Positions 1 to 9,900 of a stretch of DNA of 64,000 bases are shown here, one piece after another. Made by a program: the position numbers and the translations under genes. Below the pieces are notes generated by a model. It was not told where the DNA came from, did not search any database, and was given only the letters and a program-made list of their open reading frames with translations. Within the stretch, counting starts at the first letter, position 1. Each line of letters begins with the position of its first letter. The stretch is from JAGMCJ01 sp046761005 (GTDB lineage Archaea; Thermoplasmatota; Thermoplasmata; RBG-16-68-12; JAGMCJ01), in the NCBI GenBank assembly GCA_046761005.1, contig JBHIFI010000001.1, positions 1 through 64,000 of the forward strand, given 5' to 3'.

Positions 1-3000
1 CCCTCTAATGGAAGTGGTACTATCGCGTAGAAGGAGCCGTCACTCTGGACGGGGACATCGACATCTGATGCCCTCAATGAGAGCATGGTCAGATCCAAGC
101 GTTCCTCGGGCTGCAGTGACACAAGGTCATCAACATGCCCAGCAATCGTTGCGAACTCTTCGTTTGTGATTGAGGAATAATCAATCCGCTCGAACGTCGG
201 GGAAACAGAATCAGAGATGATTTCAATCGTTACCGAATTGTCATTTGCTGAGACAAGATCACCAGAGGCCGTCTTGCCAAACCAGTCGACAGCCCTCACT
301 GGGATGATATTTGTCCCATTAACGAGCGAGACGATTGTCTCGAATCTTCCTTCCTCGTCCGCAACGAGGATATCTGACCTAACGAAGACTGTCGCCGATG
401 CCTCTGTTGCTCCACTAATCTTTGTTTCGTTGCTCTGAGTGTAGACAATTGAGGGCTGATCCAGTGCGAGAGGTGGTGCTTGAGTATCCATCACGATTAT
501 GAAGTCCCTGATAACCCTGTTGGTGGCTGCATCCCCTGCGATGAATGTGATATTGTGCACACCCTCGGAGATCGGACCGATTGGGGTGTAAAGGATTCCT
601 CCCGCCCAATATCCATATACGTTTTCGGCGTTTCGAACGAATCCGATATCCACTGTAGTCCAAGGCGTGACGTCTTCACCATCAAAATAGACCGCGCACA
701 GTTCTGGAGCCAACTCTCCCCTCTCAAGATCGGATACCGAAACCGAGAACTGTGGCTGAATCTGGTTCGTAGTTCTATTGTCCAGATGATTCACTTGCTT
801 GTCGCCACTGCTTATGACAAGTCCAGCCATCGCCGGCGACTGTCTGTCAAGCGAGATCGTCACCGGAATGAGGATAGCTTCTGGTGCTCCGGGAGGACCG
901 ATGGTAAGAACACCGCCGTAATCCCTATCCTCAGAATCACCCATGAATTTCCAGGTCATGCCGAAACTCAACGGTACGTTTGCTTGAATCGGTCCCTCGG
1001 GCGCATCAACCATCTTGTAACCTTCGACACCAGCTATCGTTACGCTTATCTCGATATCGAAGTGACCGGGGTCCCTAGTGCTAAAACCGAGAACCTTGAC
1101 TATATATTGGCCATCCTTCGGCGCCTTCAATTTGACCTGCTCGTCCGCATCCGCATCTGCATCGTACTCAACAAACTCGTTGGCTTCTGCTTCCTTGTTT
1201 CCATTGGCGTCCAGGAAAATTCCAAGATCTAAATCAGGAGCATCATCCTTTCCCCAGATGTGGACATCAAAGATGAGGGCATTCTTGACTCTTATGACGT
1301 AGGTGTAATTTCCGTCTGCCAGCGCTTCTATGAATGTCCTCTCTCTCGCGAGAAACTCATCCACGATTTTCTTATCGTAGTATATCTCTAAGTTTTCGAA
1401 TTTCTCCATTTGCGCGGGACCAACCGCGTTTGTCTCCATTCCCTCCGACCAGTCAAAATTGGAAACGAAATTCAACCGAGCCTCTCCAGCGAGTTGGTTT
1501 GTGATTTTCTTGAGCTCCACTGGTGTGATTTCCACCCAGCCAACCTGACCCGAGACGTTTTCCTCGGATTCGGTTCCATTGAACATGACGCAGTGAAGAG
1601 CAATAACATTCAAACCGGACTTGAGTGGAGGAGTTATTATCTCCTGGCTGGTGTTAGTGATGGTTTTGAACTCGTCAGAATCCTCACTTGCTCCTGTCTC
1701 GGTGAGCGTGTAACTCCCATATCTGCTGCTATCTGAGTAGTCTCCAACCGTAGGGTTCAGTCCCCTGCCGAAAGCATGGATGTCTATGTCTGAGGGCTTA
1801 TAGTTCCAGGTAACATCGAGCCAGAACTTGAAGTTGAACGGGTCCATGAACTTCCCTTCCTCCGGTACATCGATAAAGAAGTATCTCCAGTCGCCTGATT
1901 TCTCAAGGTCGCCTTCGAATCCTCCGCCCATTCCTCCCCCTATCTTGGTGTTGTTGTAGAGGTCCTGAGATATCGTCGAAAAGCCGCCGAAGGTGAAGCG
2001 CGTTTCCCTCGAAGCGATGTTCACGAGGACAGGTATCACTGACGTATTACCGTTCGTGGTGAGATAGATAGCTCCCTCATAGGAACCTATGCCAACATCA
2101 GGAGGCACATTGATGGTTGCGGTGAGATTCGTCTTATTTCCGGCGGGCACCGTGAAGGAAGTGCTGCCAAGAGAGAGCCAGTTCCAGTCAAACCTCTCAA
2201 AGAATTCAATCTTCAACCTCCAGTATAGTCCCTCCTCCTCCTTCCCCGGGGTAGGTTTGAGGTTTATGATCAACGCGTCGCGAGTCCTCGAGGCAGGATC
2301 ATGAACTGTAGCTTCAAGAACATTCGCAATGTTGTTGCACCGCGTAAATGTGTTCGTTTCGGTTGGGAACATGTATGTGCTCGGAACGTCGAGGTCCAGA
2401 TCTGGATTGATATCGAGATTCTCCCAGTCCCGAAGCTCCAATATCATTACCGGGTCTAGAGTCTCCCTTATGATCATGCCATTATTGTCCGTATCAATTT
2501 CTGTGAAGTTCGCCCATGCTGTGACCTTGATGAGATTCGAGGAGTTCCACAGATCGGAATCTATTGAAGTTTGGATGAGGGTGTAAACGTTGAGATTGAA
2601 GGGATCTGGAATGATCTTATACAGTCCGGTTTCATTGATCCAGTAGGTCAGTCTTCCGTCGATGGAATACCAGAAGTCCTCTTTAGTTACACCATCCGTA
2701 TAGTAGGTTGCTGTCTTTTTGAATACGGCATCGCTTGCTTGGACTGAAGCAGAGGATGTCAGATTAACATTCTCTACAGCAAGGCTGATGGAATCACTCT
2801 CCCCGGGGAACATCAGTTTTGCAAATGCCTCTGGTTTGGCACCTCCATAGGAACCAGGAACCCAGTATGTGGGTTCAACGATTATGCCACTTGTTCTAGC
2901 CGCCAAGTCCACTGCTCGGCTTGCATTGACGAATCCTGCCCCTTGCGATAGGACATCGTTGTTGAGGTTGTCTGCTGAGGATTTCAATATCGCCCTTGCC

Positions 3001-6000
3001 TCATCAATCATGGGGAATCTCTGATGGCTAGAATTGAAGGCCTCAAATATGAGTGCGAGAACACCTCCTGCTACTGCCGCGGAAACGTGGGACCCCTCGA
3101 AAAGTCCAGCTCTGAGGGTGGTTGCGTTGCTGCCATCGTCTCGTATCCAAAGGGGGTCATCAACATTCGCTATCCCGATCGCGAGAACGTCTGGTTTCGG
3201 GACACCCATTGGGGTCATTCCTCTCGAAGAGTAGGGCATCACATCTCCCCACTTGGGATTGGATCCCTCTTTTCCGAGGTGAGCAGGATGGAGAGAGGAA
3301 TCCGTAGTATAGTCTGTTGCGACACCGACAGCAATGACCGCAGGTGCGGAGGCCGGAGAGTTCATTGTTCCGTATCCAAATCCATCATTCCCAGCGCTAG
3401 CGACGAAGACAGTGTTTGACTTTGAGCGTTTGGCAGTAGCCCAATCAGCGAATCTGCTGTACACATCCCATCCATCATTCACCATGCGAGCAAAGTTGAA
3501 TCCGTTGACGACTATGTCTGCCTCGTCTCCTGTATTTGGGATACCGTCATACCCCTCAACTGCGAAGTACCAAGCTTCGAATATGTTCGCGAAAGCATTC
3601 GGAATCATGATGATTTTTGCGTCAGGGGCAACTCCAAGGACTCTTCCAATGTCAGGGTCTTCTAGGTCCGTGTCAAGCCTACCCTGGCCCACTATCGCTG
3701 ATGCAATCCTTGTCCCGTGGCTTTTCTGATAACCCAGTTCTCCTGCAAACGCAACGAGTTCCCCATTCTTTGGAACAATGCAGTCCTCAATCAGATTTCT
3801 CTTGCAATAGACATCGGAGTAAGGGATGTGCGTAACTCCATCAGAAATGAAATAGAGCATTCCGGCGGACATGTCAGGGACTCCGTCAGGCGTGGATATG
3901 TTTAGCGGATCATTCCTGGCGGCCGCTGTTGAGTTGAAATTATCCAGATATCCGATCTCGTGCCCGCGATAGAGGACAACATCATCATCGTCGAATATCT
4001 TGTCATTGTTGAGGTCCACATACACCCTTTCGTAGACGCCCTCAGTTCGATTGTCCACTACGAGGACACCTATCGTTCCGAACATCTTCACAAGATTTTC
4101 ACCAGGATGGTTTCCGAAATGATAGGTGGACTTTGTGGAATTCTCTGGAGAAAGCATGACCTTGTATATCTGAATCTTCCTGTAGGCGAAATTCGAAAGC
4201 GATCTGAAACTACTGTCCCAACTCACGGTTCCATCTGGAATATTCATGTCCGTCGGAGCCGAATCGTGAGGATGGGATCCGTTCTTTCCCACGCTGAAGA
4301 GCTCCACAGCGAATCCTGGCGGGTCGCCTAACGCACTCCTTGGTACAGCCATTTCGAAGAATCCGCTGATGACGACTTCGCCAGACTTCAGGCTCTTGTA
4401 CTTCTGAGACCCGCCAATATCGATTAATCTCGAGCCATTCCAACGGGAACCTTCCCAGACGTAAAGCGTTGCGTTCATGAATGTGTCATTCTCGCTCAAG
4501 GGGAATCCATACTCATCGTAGCCCCACGAGACATTCGTATAGTTTGCGTAGATGACAAAATCAGGAAGCTTGTGGATGAAAATCCTTTCCAATTCCTGGG
4601 TGCCTATGTTCCAAAGCTTGAGTTGGGTATCGTCCGCGACCGTTGCGACCTTGTTCTCTGTGGGTGAGATGGAAACACCGCCAATCTGTTCTTCGCTTGC
4701 CTGCTGGGAGAAAATAGGGTTGAATGAGGGCCCAACTTCCTGCCAAATCATCACTGTTCCATACAAGTCGCCCGCCGCGATCTTGTCCGCGGTCCATTCA
4801 AGATTTCTCACGTCAGCGACAAGCCCTATGAGATTTTCCACGGAACCTGTCCCCCACACATCCCAGACCTTCACGTTGTCTTCCGCAGCAGAGGATGCAA
4901 GTCTCGCTCCATCAGGAGACCAGCAAACACTTTGAACCTTCTGAGAATGTCCTTCTGGGGCTTTTAGGACCTTGAACGGGATACCTCCTGATGCATTGTT
5001 GAGATTAGTGCCATTAACATAGTAGACGGAGACGTCCCTGTTGTTGAATCCTATGGCAATTGCATCCGCGTGATCAGATGATGGGTTGAACGCTACAGAG
5101 TAGGGGATTGAGTTCACGGGTCTCAGGTACCCAACCTTACTTCCATCTGCAACATCAAAAATGAAGATTTTGTATAGCTCCCCTCCGCCCACAGCAATCC
5201 AGGATCCGTTCTGACTGAAACTGAGGACGGACCTCGCACTTGGATCGATGTTCTCCTCCAACTTAATCTCTCTTATCTGAGTACCGGTCAAGGGATCCCA
5301 TATCCTCACAAAGCCGATTTCCGCCGTTGCCAAAAGGCTGCCATTAGGGGACCACGCAACCGAATGGGGTGATGAGAGGTGACCAAAGAGGTCAAAGAGT
5401 AGATTGCCGTCCTTGCCCCATATCTTGGCCATCTTGTCTCTCGAGGCGGTTGCTATGAGACTTCCGTTGGGACTAAACTGTACATCCACGATAAAGTCAG
5501 AATGGGAGGCATTCGTGTCAACCAAATTTCCGACAGGATCATACCGCGAACCAGATGTGGCATTGTCGACATCGATGTATAGACCGTAGGTCTTGTTGAC
5601 GTTTCCCTTCTTGGTGTGGAATCCGAAGTACCAGAAGTCTTGGTCTCTCGTGATGTAAAGATCTGTGAGATCGAAATCAGTGGTCTTAGGAGCACCCGGC
5701 GGCTGGTACCAAACATCCTCCGCATCGTCACTTCCCCACATCTCTAGCACTGCAAAATCGTTTTTTCCGTCGATTCTGATTCGACGACTCGCTGGGAAGA
5801 GGTCCGTGCCATTCTGTGTCGCATTGACGAACCAGGTTTCATCTGGATATTTGTTCTTTATATAAGTCGAAACGGACATCGGGTCGAAGACGATTGGCCA
5901 TCCGTAATATGGAGAATAATATTCGTATGACGCAGTTATCACGTCGCCTACGCCTAGGGGAGTGGTGAAGGTAACGTACCCAGTACTGTAATTAATCGCG

Positions 6001-6740
6001 TAGCTCGTCACAGACATCGGAGTCCCGTTCAGGAACAGTTGCTCGGTATCCTTTATGATGTTCCTGTGGGGCAGGGTGGCATTGTCCTGCCCTTCAACGG
6101 CAGCTTCAACGACAGTTTCGTCGCTAACTGAGGAGGTGCTCGTATCTCGCGCCTGCGTACCAATGAGATCGAGGTTTGCAAAGTCAATACCAGTGTCGGG
6201 AATGGCGACCTTTACGTTCTTGCCCGTAAAGTTCTTGTCCCAGGCGGAATCGATGCCATGCCTCTCGTTTATGACGTCGAGCAGAGGAGCTGGCCCGCCT
6301 ACACCACTGCCCATCGGCAGGTTTGGCTCGGTGTACTCGGAAACGCCCAAAACACCATCAAGACCCTCTATCTCTGCAATAAGCGATGCAGGGAGCTCAA
6401 GAATCCTTACAGCAAAGGGATATGAGTAATCCGAAGAGCTAGGTCCATCCGTAAGAATCTTCTTCTTCATGAGGAAATCATGAAGTATATCCGGTCTGCT
6501 CGTCATTACTGCGACCTGCTTCGTTCCTGTTTCCGTCGGTTCAGTTGCGAACCTTTCTTTCCCAATTCCCTCATTCTCGTCAATAGTGAAGATTTCTCCG
6601 GTCTCCTGATGCTGAGACATCCCAGAGTACTCATTATCATTTCCCGGCGATCCATATCCGGCTAGTGTCGCTGATGCCAATAGAAGAAAACCAAGAAGAA
6701 CAGCTCTAGCGAAAAGCCAATTCCGAGGTGATTCTGCCAT
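1..6740 (-). CDS. Giant secreted S8 (subtilisin) protease with internal seven-bladed WD40 propeller, 3' end beyond window
   Basis: Extracellular serine endopeptidase, reading frame open from ATG 6740 to the left edge (more than 2240 codons, no stop). A basic N-terminus plus hydrophobic stretch (residues about 10-28) is a signal peptide; residues about 60-150 look like an inhibitor-type propeptide. The S8 triad is all in one frame: D182 in IPDTGID, H1008 in KSHGTRIA, S1217 in EGSHVSAAVAG (in place of GTSMAAP). Between D182 and H1008 lie about 825 residues. They include seven WD40-type repeats (about 413-712, e.g. FSPNGSLIATASRDKMAKIW) and a calcium-site-like DLNNDKIFDDDD. After the protease come beta-rich Asn/Thr/Ser-rich modules resembling PPC and Ig-like domains. 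SD AGGAGG precedes the ATG; a TATA-like TTTATA lies at 6785-6790. Family assignment is sure; the function of the insert is unknown. Confidence 0.9.
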   Translation of the reverse strand, partial: MAESPRNWLFARAVLLGFLLLASATLAGYGSPGNDNEYSGMSQHQETGEIFTIDENEGIGKERFATEPTETGTKQVAVMTSRPDILHDFLMKKKILTDGPSSSDYSYPFAVRILELPASLIAEIEGLDGVLGVSEYTEPNLPMGSGVGGPAPLLDVINERHGIDSAWDKNFTGKNVKVAIPDTGIDFANLDLIGTQARDTSTSSVSDETVVEAAVEGQDNATLPHRNIIKDTEQLFLNGTPMSVTSYAINYSTGYVTFTTPLGVGDVITASYEYYSPYYGWPIVFDPMSVSTYIKNKYPDETWFVNATQNGTDLFPASRRIRIDGKNDFAVLEMWGSDDAEDVWYQPPGAPKTTDFDLTDLYITRDQDFWYFGFHTKKGNVNKTYGLYIDVDNATSGSRYDPVGNLVDTNASHSDFIVDVQFSPNGSLIATASRDKMAKIWGKDGNLLFDLFGHLSSPHSVAWSPNGSLLATAEIGFVRIWDPLTGTQIREIKLEENIDPSARSVLSFSQNGSWIAVGGGELYKIFIFDVADGSKVGYLRPVNSIPYSVAFNPSSDHADAIAIGFNNRDVSVYYVNGTNLNNASGGIPFKVLKAPEGHSQKVQSVCWSPDGARLASSAAEDNVKVWDVWGTGSVENLIGLVADVRNLEWTADKIAAGDLYGTVMIWQEVGPSFNPIFSQQASEEQIGGVSISPTENKVATVADDTQLKLWNIGTQELERIFIHKLPDFVIYANYTNVSWGYDEYGFPLSENDTFMNATLYVWEGSRWNGSRLIDIGGSQKYKSLKSGEVVISGFFEMAVPRSALGDPPGFAVELFSVGKNGSHPHDSAPTDMNIPDGTVSWDSSFRSLSNFAYRKIQIYKVMLSPENSTKSTYHFGNHPGENLVKMFGTIGVLVVDNRTEGVYERVYVDLNNDKIFDDDDVVLYRGHEIGYLDNFNSTAAARNDPLNISTPDGVPDMSAGMLYFISDGVTHIPYSDVYCKRNLIEDCIVPKNGELVAFAGELGYQKSHGTRIASAIVGQGRLDTDLEDPDIGRVLGVAPDAKIIMIPNAFANIFEAWYFAVEGYDGIPNTGDEADIVVNGFNFARMVNDGWDVYSRFADWATAKRSKSNTVFVASAGNDGFGYGTMNSPASAPAVIAVGVATDYTTDSSLHPAHLGKEGSNPKWGDVMPYSSRGMTPMGVPKPDVLAIGIANVDDPLWIRDDGSNATTLRAGLFEGSHVSAAVAGGVLALIFEAFNSSHQRFPMIDEARAILKSSADNLNNDVLSQGAGFVNASRAVDLAARTSGIIVEPTYWVPGSYGGAKPEAFAKLMFPGESDSISLAVENVNLTSSASVQASDAVFKKTATYYTDGVTKEDFWYSIDGRLTYWINETGLYKIIPDPFNLNVYTLIQTSIDSDLWNSSNLIKVTAWANFTEIDTDNNGMIIRETLDPVMILELRDWENLDINPDLDLDVPSTYMFPTETNTFTRCNNIANVLEATVHDPASRTRDALIINLKPTPGKEEEGLYWRLKIEFFERFDWNWLSLGSTSFTVPAGNKTNLTATINVPPDVGIGSYEGAIYLTTNGNTSVIPVLVNIASRETRFTFGGFSTISQDLYNNTKIGGGMGGGFEGDLEKSGDWRYFFIDVPEEGKFMDPFNFKFWLDVTWNYKPSDIDIHAFGRGLNPTVGDYSDSSRYGSYTLTETGASEDSDEFKTITNTSQEIITPPLKSGLNVIALHCVMFNGTESEENVSGQVGWVEITPVELKKITNQLAGEARLNFVSNFDWSEGMETNAVGPAQMEKFENLEIYYDKKIVDEFLARERTFIEALADGNYTYVIRVKNALIFDVHIWGKDDAPDLDLGIFLDANGNKEAEANEFVEYDADADADEQVKLKAPKDGQYIVKVLGFSTRDPGHFDIEISVTIAGVEGYKMVDAPEGPIQANVPLSFGMTWKFMGDSEDRDYGGVLTIGPPGAPEAILIPVTISLDRQSPAMAGLVISSGDKQVNHLDNRTTNQIQPQFSVSVSDLERGELAPELCAVYFDGEDVTPWTTVDIGFVRNAENVYGYWAGGILYTPIGPISEGVHNITFIAGDAATNRVIRDFIIVMDTQAPPLALDQPSIVYTQSNETKISGATEASATVFVRSDILVADEEGRFETIVSLVNGTNIIPVRAVDWFGKTASGDLVSANDNSVTIEIISDSVSPTFERIDYSSITNEEFATIAGHVDDLVSLQPEERLDLTMLSLRASDVDVPVQSDGSFYAIVPLPLE

Positions 6741-6934
6741 GTACTCCTCCTCGCAGAATTTTGTAAAAGTCATGTTGCCCAAACTATAAATATTTTGTCG
6801 GAACTCAATTGATGCTGGTCATCCGCCAGAAGACCATCCATCTGAAGGAACATTTAAATACAAACCAGAATATAACAACACCCACCAAGAAATTGTGGGC
6901 AGAAAATGATTGTCACTGGTAATGGAGGAGTAGC
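6741..6934. promoter_or_regulatory. Shared divergent promoter region of the two S8 proteases
   Basis: This 194-bp gap separates the two start codons. Leftward, AAATATTTATAG (reverse of 6784-6795) is a TATA element about 45 nt from the ATG at 6740, with SD GGAGGAG just before it. Rightward, TTTAAATA at 6851-6858 would start transcription near 6880, and SD GGAGGAG at 6924-6930 precedes ATG 6935. Both genes therefore have leadered, SD-driven mRNAs, unlike many genes here. Shared control is an inference. Confidence 0.6.
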
Positions 6935-9900
6935 ATGAAAATAAGAAAAAACCACAAGATGCTAATTGGGTTTTTGGTTGGACTCGTCGTCATAGGAATG
7001 GTCCTCCCGCCAGGATCCACTAGCATATCAACGGAGGAAGAGAACCAATCTGTCGAGGAACTGAGCGTGCTCTGGTTTCCATATTCTGGATTGGAGATCG
7101 ACACGAGAGACCCAAGTGCTCTAGCAAATGCATATGCCGATGTGGAAACCGGAGATTACTACATCATTCAGTATTCGGGCTATCTGACAGTCGACAAGGT
7201 GGAGAGGCTCAAAAGCCTCGGGGTCAGGTTGTACGAATACACTCCCTACAATGGATACATAGTCGGGATGGAGAAGTCGGTCGTCTCCAGAGTTGGTAAT
7301 CTCGATTTCATTCGATTTCTGAGCCCCTACTATCCTGCCTTCAAGGTATCTCAGGATTTCGTGGATTCTCCCGATATGAAAGTAAAGGTTCAGCTGTACC
7401 CAGATGCAGATTTTGAGGAGAATCTGAGAAAAATCGAAAGCCTCGGTACTGTATATGGCGCTTCAAATCGTCATCATACTGTTAACGTGGTGATTGCTGG
7501 ATTTCTGATTGATGAGCTTGTAAACATTCCGGATGTTAGGCACATATTCAAAGACCTTCCGATTGTGGTTTATAACAACCGAGCAGCGCTCCTGGAAAAG
7601 AACTATGAGGCCCAACTGAGTTCAGTAAGCGGACTCTATAATCCCGTATCAGAACTGCCCATAAGGCTAACTGGTGAAGGAGAAGTCATAGGATTCGCCG
7701 ATACTGGATTCGACATAGGTCTTGAGGGCAGTGGACACTACGATTTCTTCAAGGGCCCGGGTCCTGGTTGCAACAGAGACAGAGTGCTAGCTATAAGAGC
7801 GAGGACTGGACACTACGATGATCCCAATGGTCACGGGACTCATACTGCAGGTGACGCCCTCGGGAACGGGTATATCAAGGAACTTGTGGATGCCATCTAT
7901 GATCCGTGCGACAGCGACTATACTCACGGGTACGCAGGCGTGGCTCCAGAAGCAGAGCTTTCCTTCGATTCGTGCGGTCTCGGTGCAGGTCTGTATGTTC
8001 CTGTTCCAGATGTCTGGGAGGCCCAGTATGCCGACGGCGCGAGACAGATGTCTAACAGTTGGGGACCCGCGACTGTCGACAACTCATATGGATTTACTTC
8101 TCCCTATGTCGACGCTTTCATGTGGAGCAATCCCGATGCCCTCGTAGTTTTTGGTGCGGGAAACGAGGGCCCCGGGTGGAACACTGTTAGCGGTGGCGGA
8201 AATGCCCATAATGCGTTGAGCGTGGGAGGTTCTGAAAATGACCGTCCTTTCAAGGGCGCTGGATCGGATGATCCTTCACAGCTCGCTTCCTACAGCGGCC
8301 GAGGTCCGGTGGAGAATAGACTGAAGCCGGACATAGTTGGAACGTCAGAGCTTGCTGGTCCGCATTCGGCCCGAGCAATGTATAACGAGTATTCTGACAT
8401 TACCGATTATCAATATTACAATCCGAAAGATTCCTGGGCCAATGCGGACTACTGGTATATGGGAGGCACATCTGCGTCTACACCTCGCCTGTCAGGGCAT
8501 TCGGCACTGACAAGAGAGTTCTATAGAGAATTCTATGGGCTGACAACGAGCGAGATAACATCAGCATTGGTGAAGGCAACCCTGATAAATGGCGCAACTG
8601 ACATGGGATATGGTTATCCCAGTTATGACCAGGGCTGGGGAAAGGTGAACATCAAGAACTCCCTATTCCCAACACCGCCAAGAACTAATCAGTGGGCAAT
8701 GGGCAATCTTAGTGCAGGCCAGGTATGGAATGCGGCCACGGACGGTGGCATGAGTCTCGACATAAGATCGTCGAGGGTTCCACTGAAGATAACGATGGTT
8801 CATATGGCTCCCATGGGAATATTTCTCCAGGACGACCTTGATTTGGAGGCAATTTCTCCTGGCGGGGTCGTATACAAGGGCAATCTCTTTGCAACTAGCA
8901 ATACTTACCCGGAATACGATAATTGGTCATATCCCAATCCTAGCGCTTTCGATTGGGACCCTGATTACAGTTTCGCATTCGACTTCGATACGGATGATGA
9001 CTACAATACGGTAGAGAACATATTCGTGGAGGAACCCGAAGTAGGCATCTGGACTGTGAAGTTGTACGGGGACACAAATGCCATCCACAATCCTCCATTC
9101 GCTCTTATCTTCTCTGCGGATGTTGGACCAATTCGAGACTATCACGTTGGTCTGACCACGAGAAATCCAGTTAGGTATACGGTTCATCCTGGAGGTTCGG
9201 CGGCCTTCCCGTTCAATGTTCTAAATTTCGGGACACAACAGGACACCATCGCACTCAGCGAGACCGCAAACAAGCCGGCTCAACTCGTAGTAGAATACAA
9301 GCTGAACGATGGTACAACGGTAACGGACGTCACTCTTGCATCAAATGAGGATAGGGATGTGACAGCAATCTTGTCCGCCCTCACTGGGCTTTCTACTGGT
9401 GTCTATGATTTCTGCATAGAAGGTATTTCTCAGAATGACATCACGGACCCAATAGCCTCGGATAGGCTGTGCTTGGTGATAGACGTCGTCCAGCGAAGGC
9501 TAGCTAGGGTAATTCCGGTCACAAATGAAACCGACACTATAGATCACCAGAGCCAGACAGAACCTTATGTCCTTGCCTTTAATGACGGAACGATGGACCA
9601 TGTCTTCGTCGCCTACGCGGCCGAGGCCACGCAAGGCACTCGTGTTGAGGTCAAGCATTCGACGGATGGTGGGATTACATTCGGTCCTTCCAATCGAATA
9701 ACCTGGATGCCAGACAACCCCACAGACATACGAATGACATATTTCAATGGGAGCTCGACAAACTGGTCCTATCGGGTCTTCATAACGTGGCATGGAAACG
9801 ATCCTCTCATACAGGAAATAGATGACTGGATCTATGTGGCCTACTCGAGTCCGCCCTATGATACCTGGTACCTGCGTCATGTTGACACTAACTCCGGACC

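Noticed and set aside
480..1232. 250-codon plus-strand ORF within the left 6.7 kb
   Set aside because: It is antisense to the giant protease frame, whose triad and WD40 repeats are unmistakable; its translation has no recognisable motif and a Cys/Arg-rich shadow composition.
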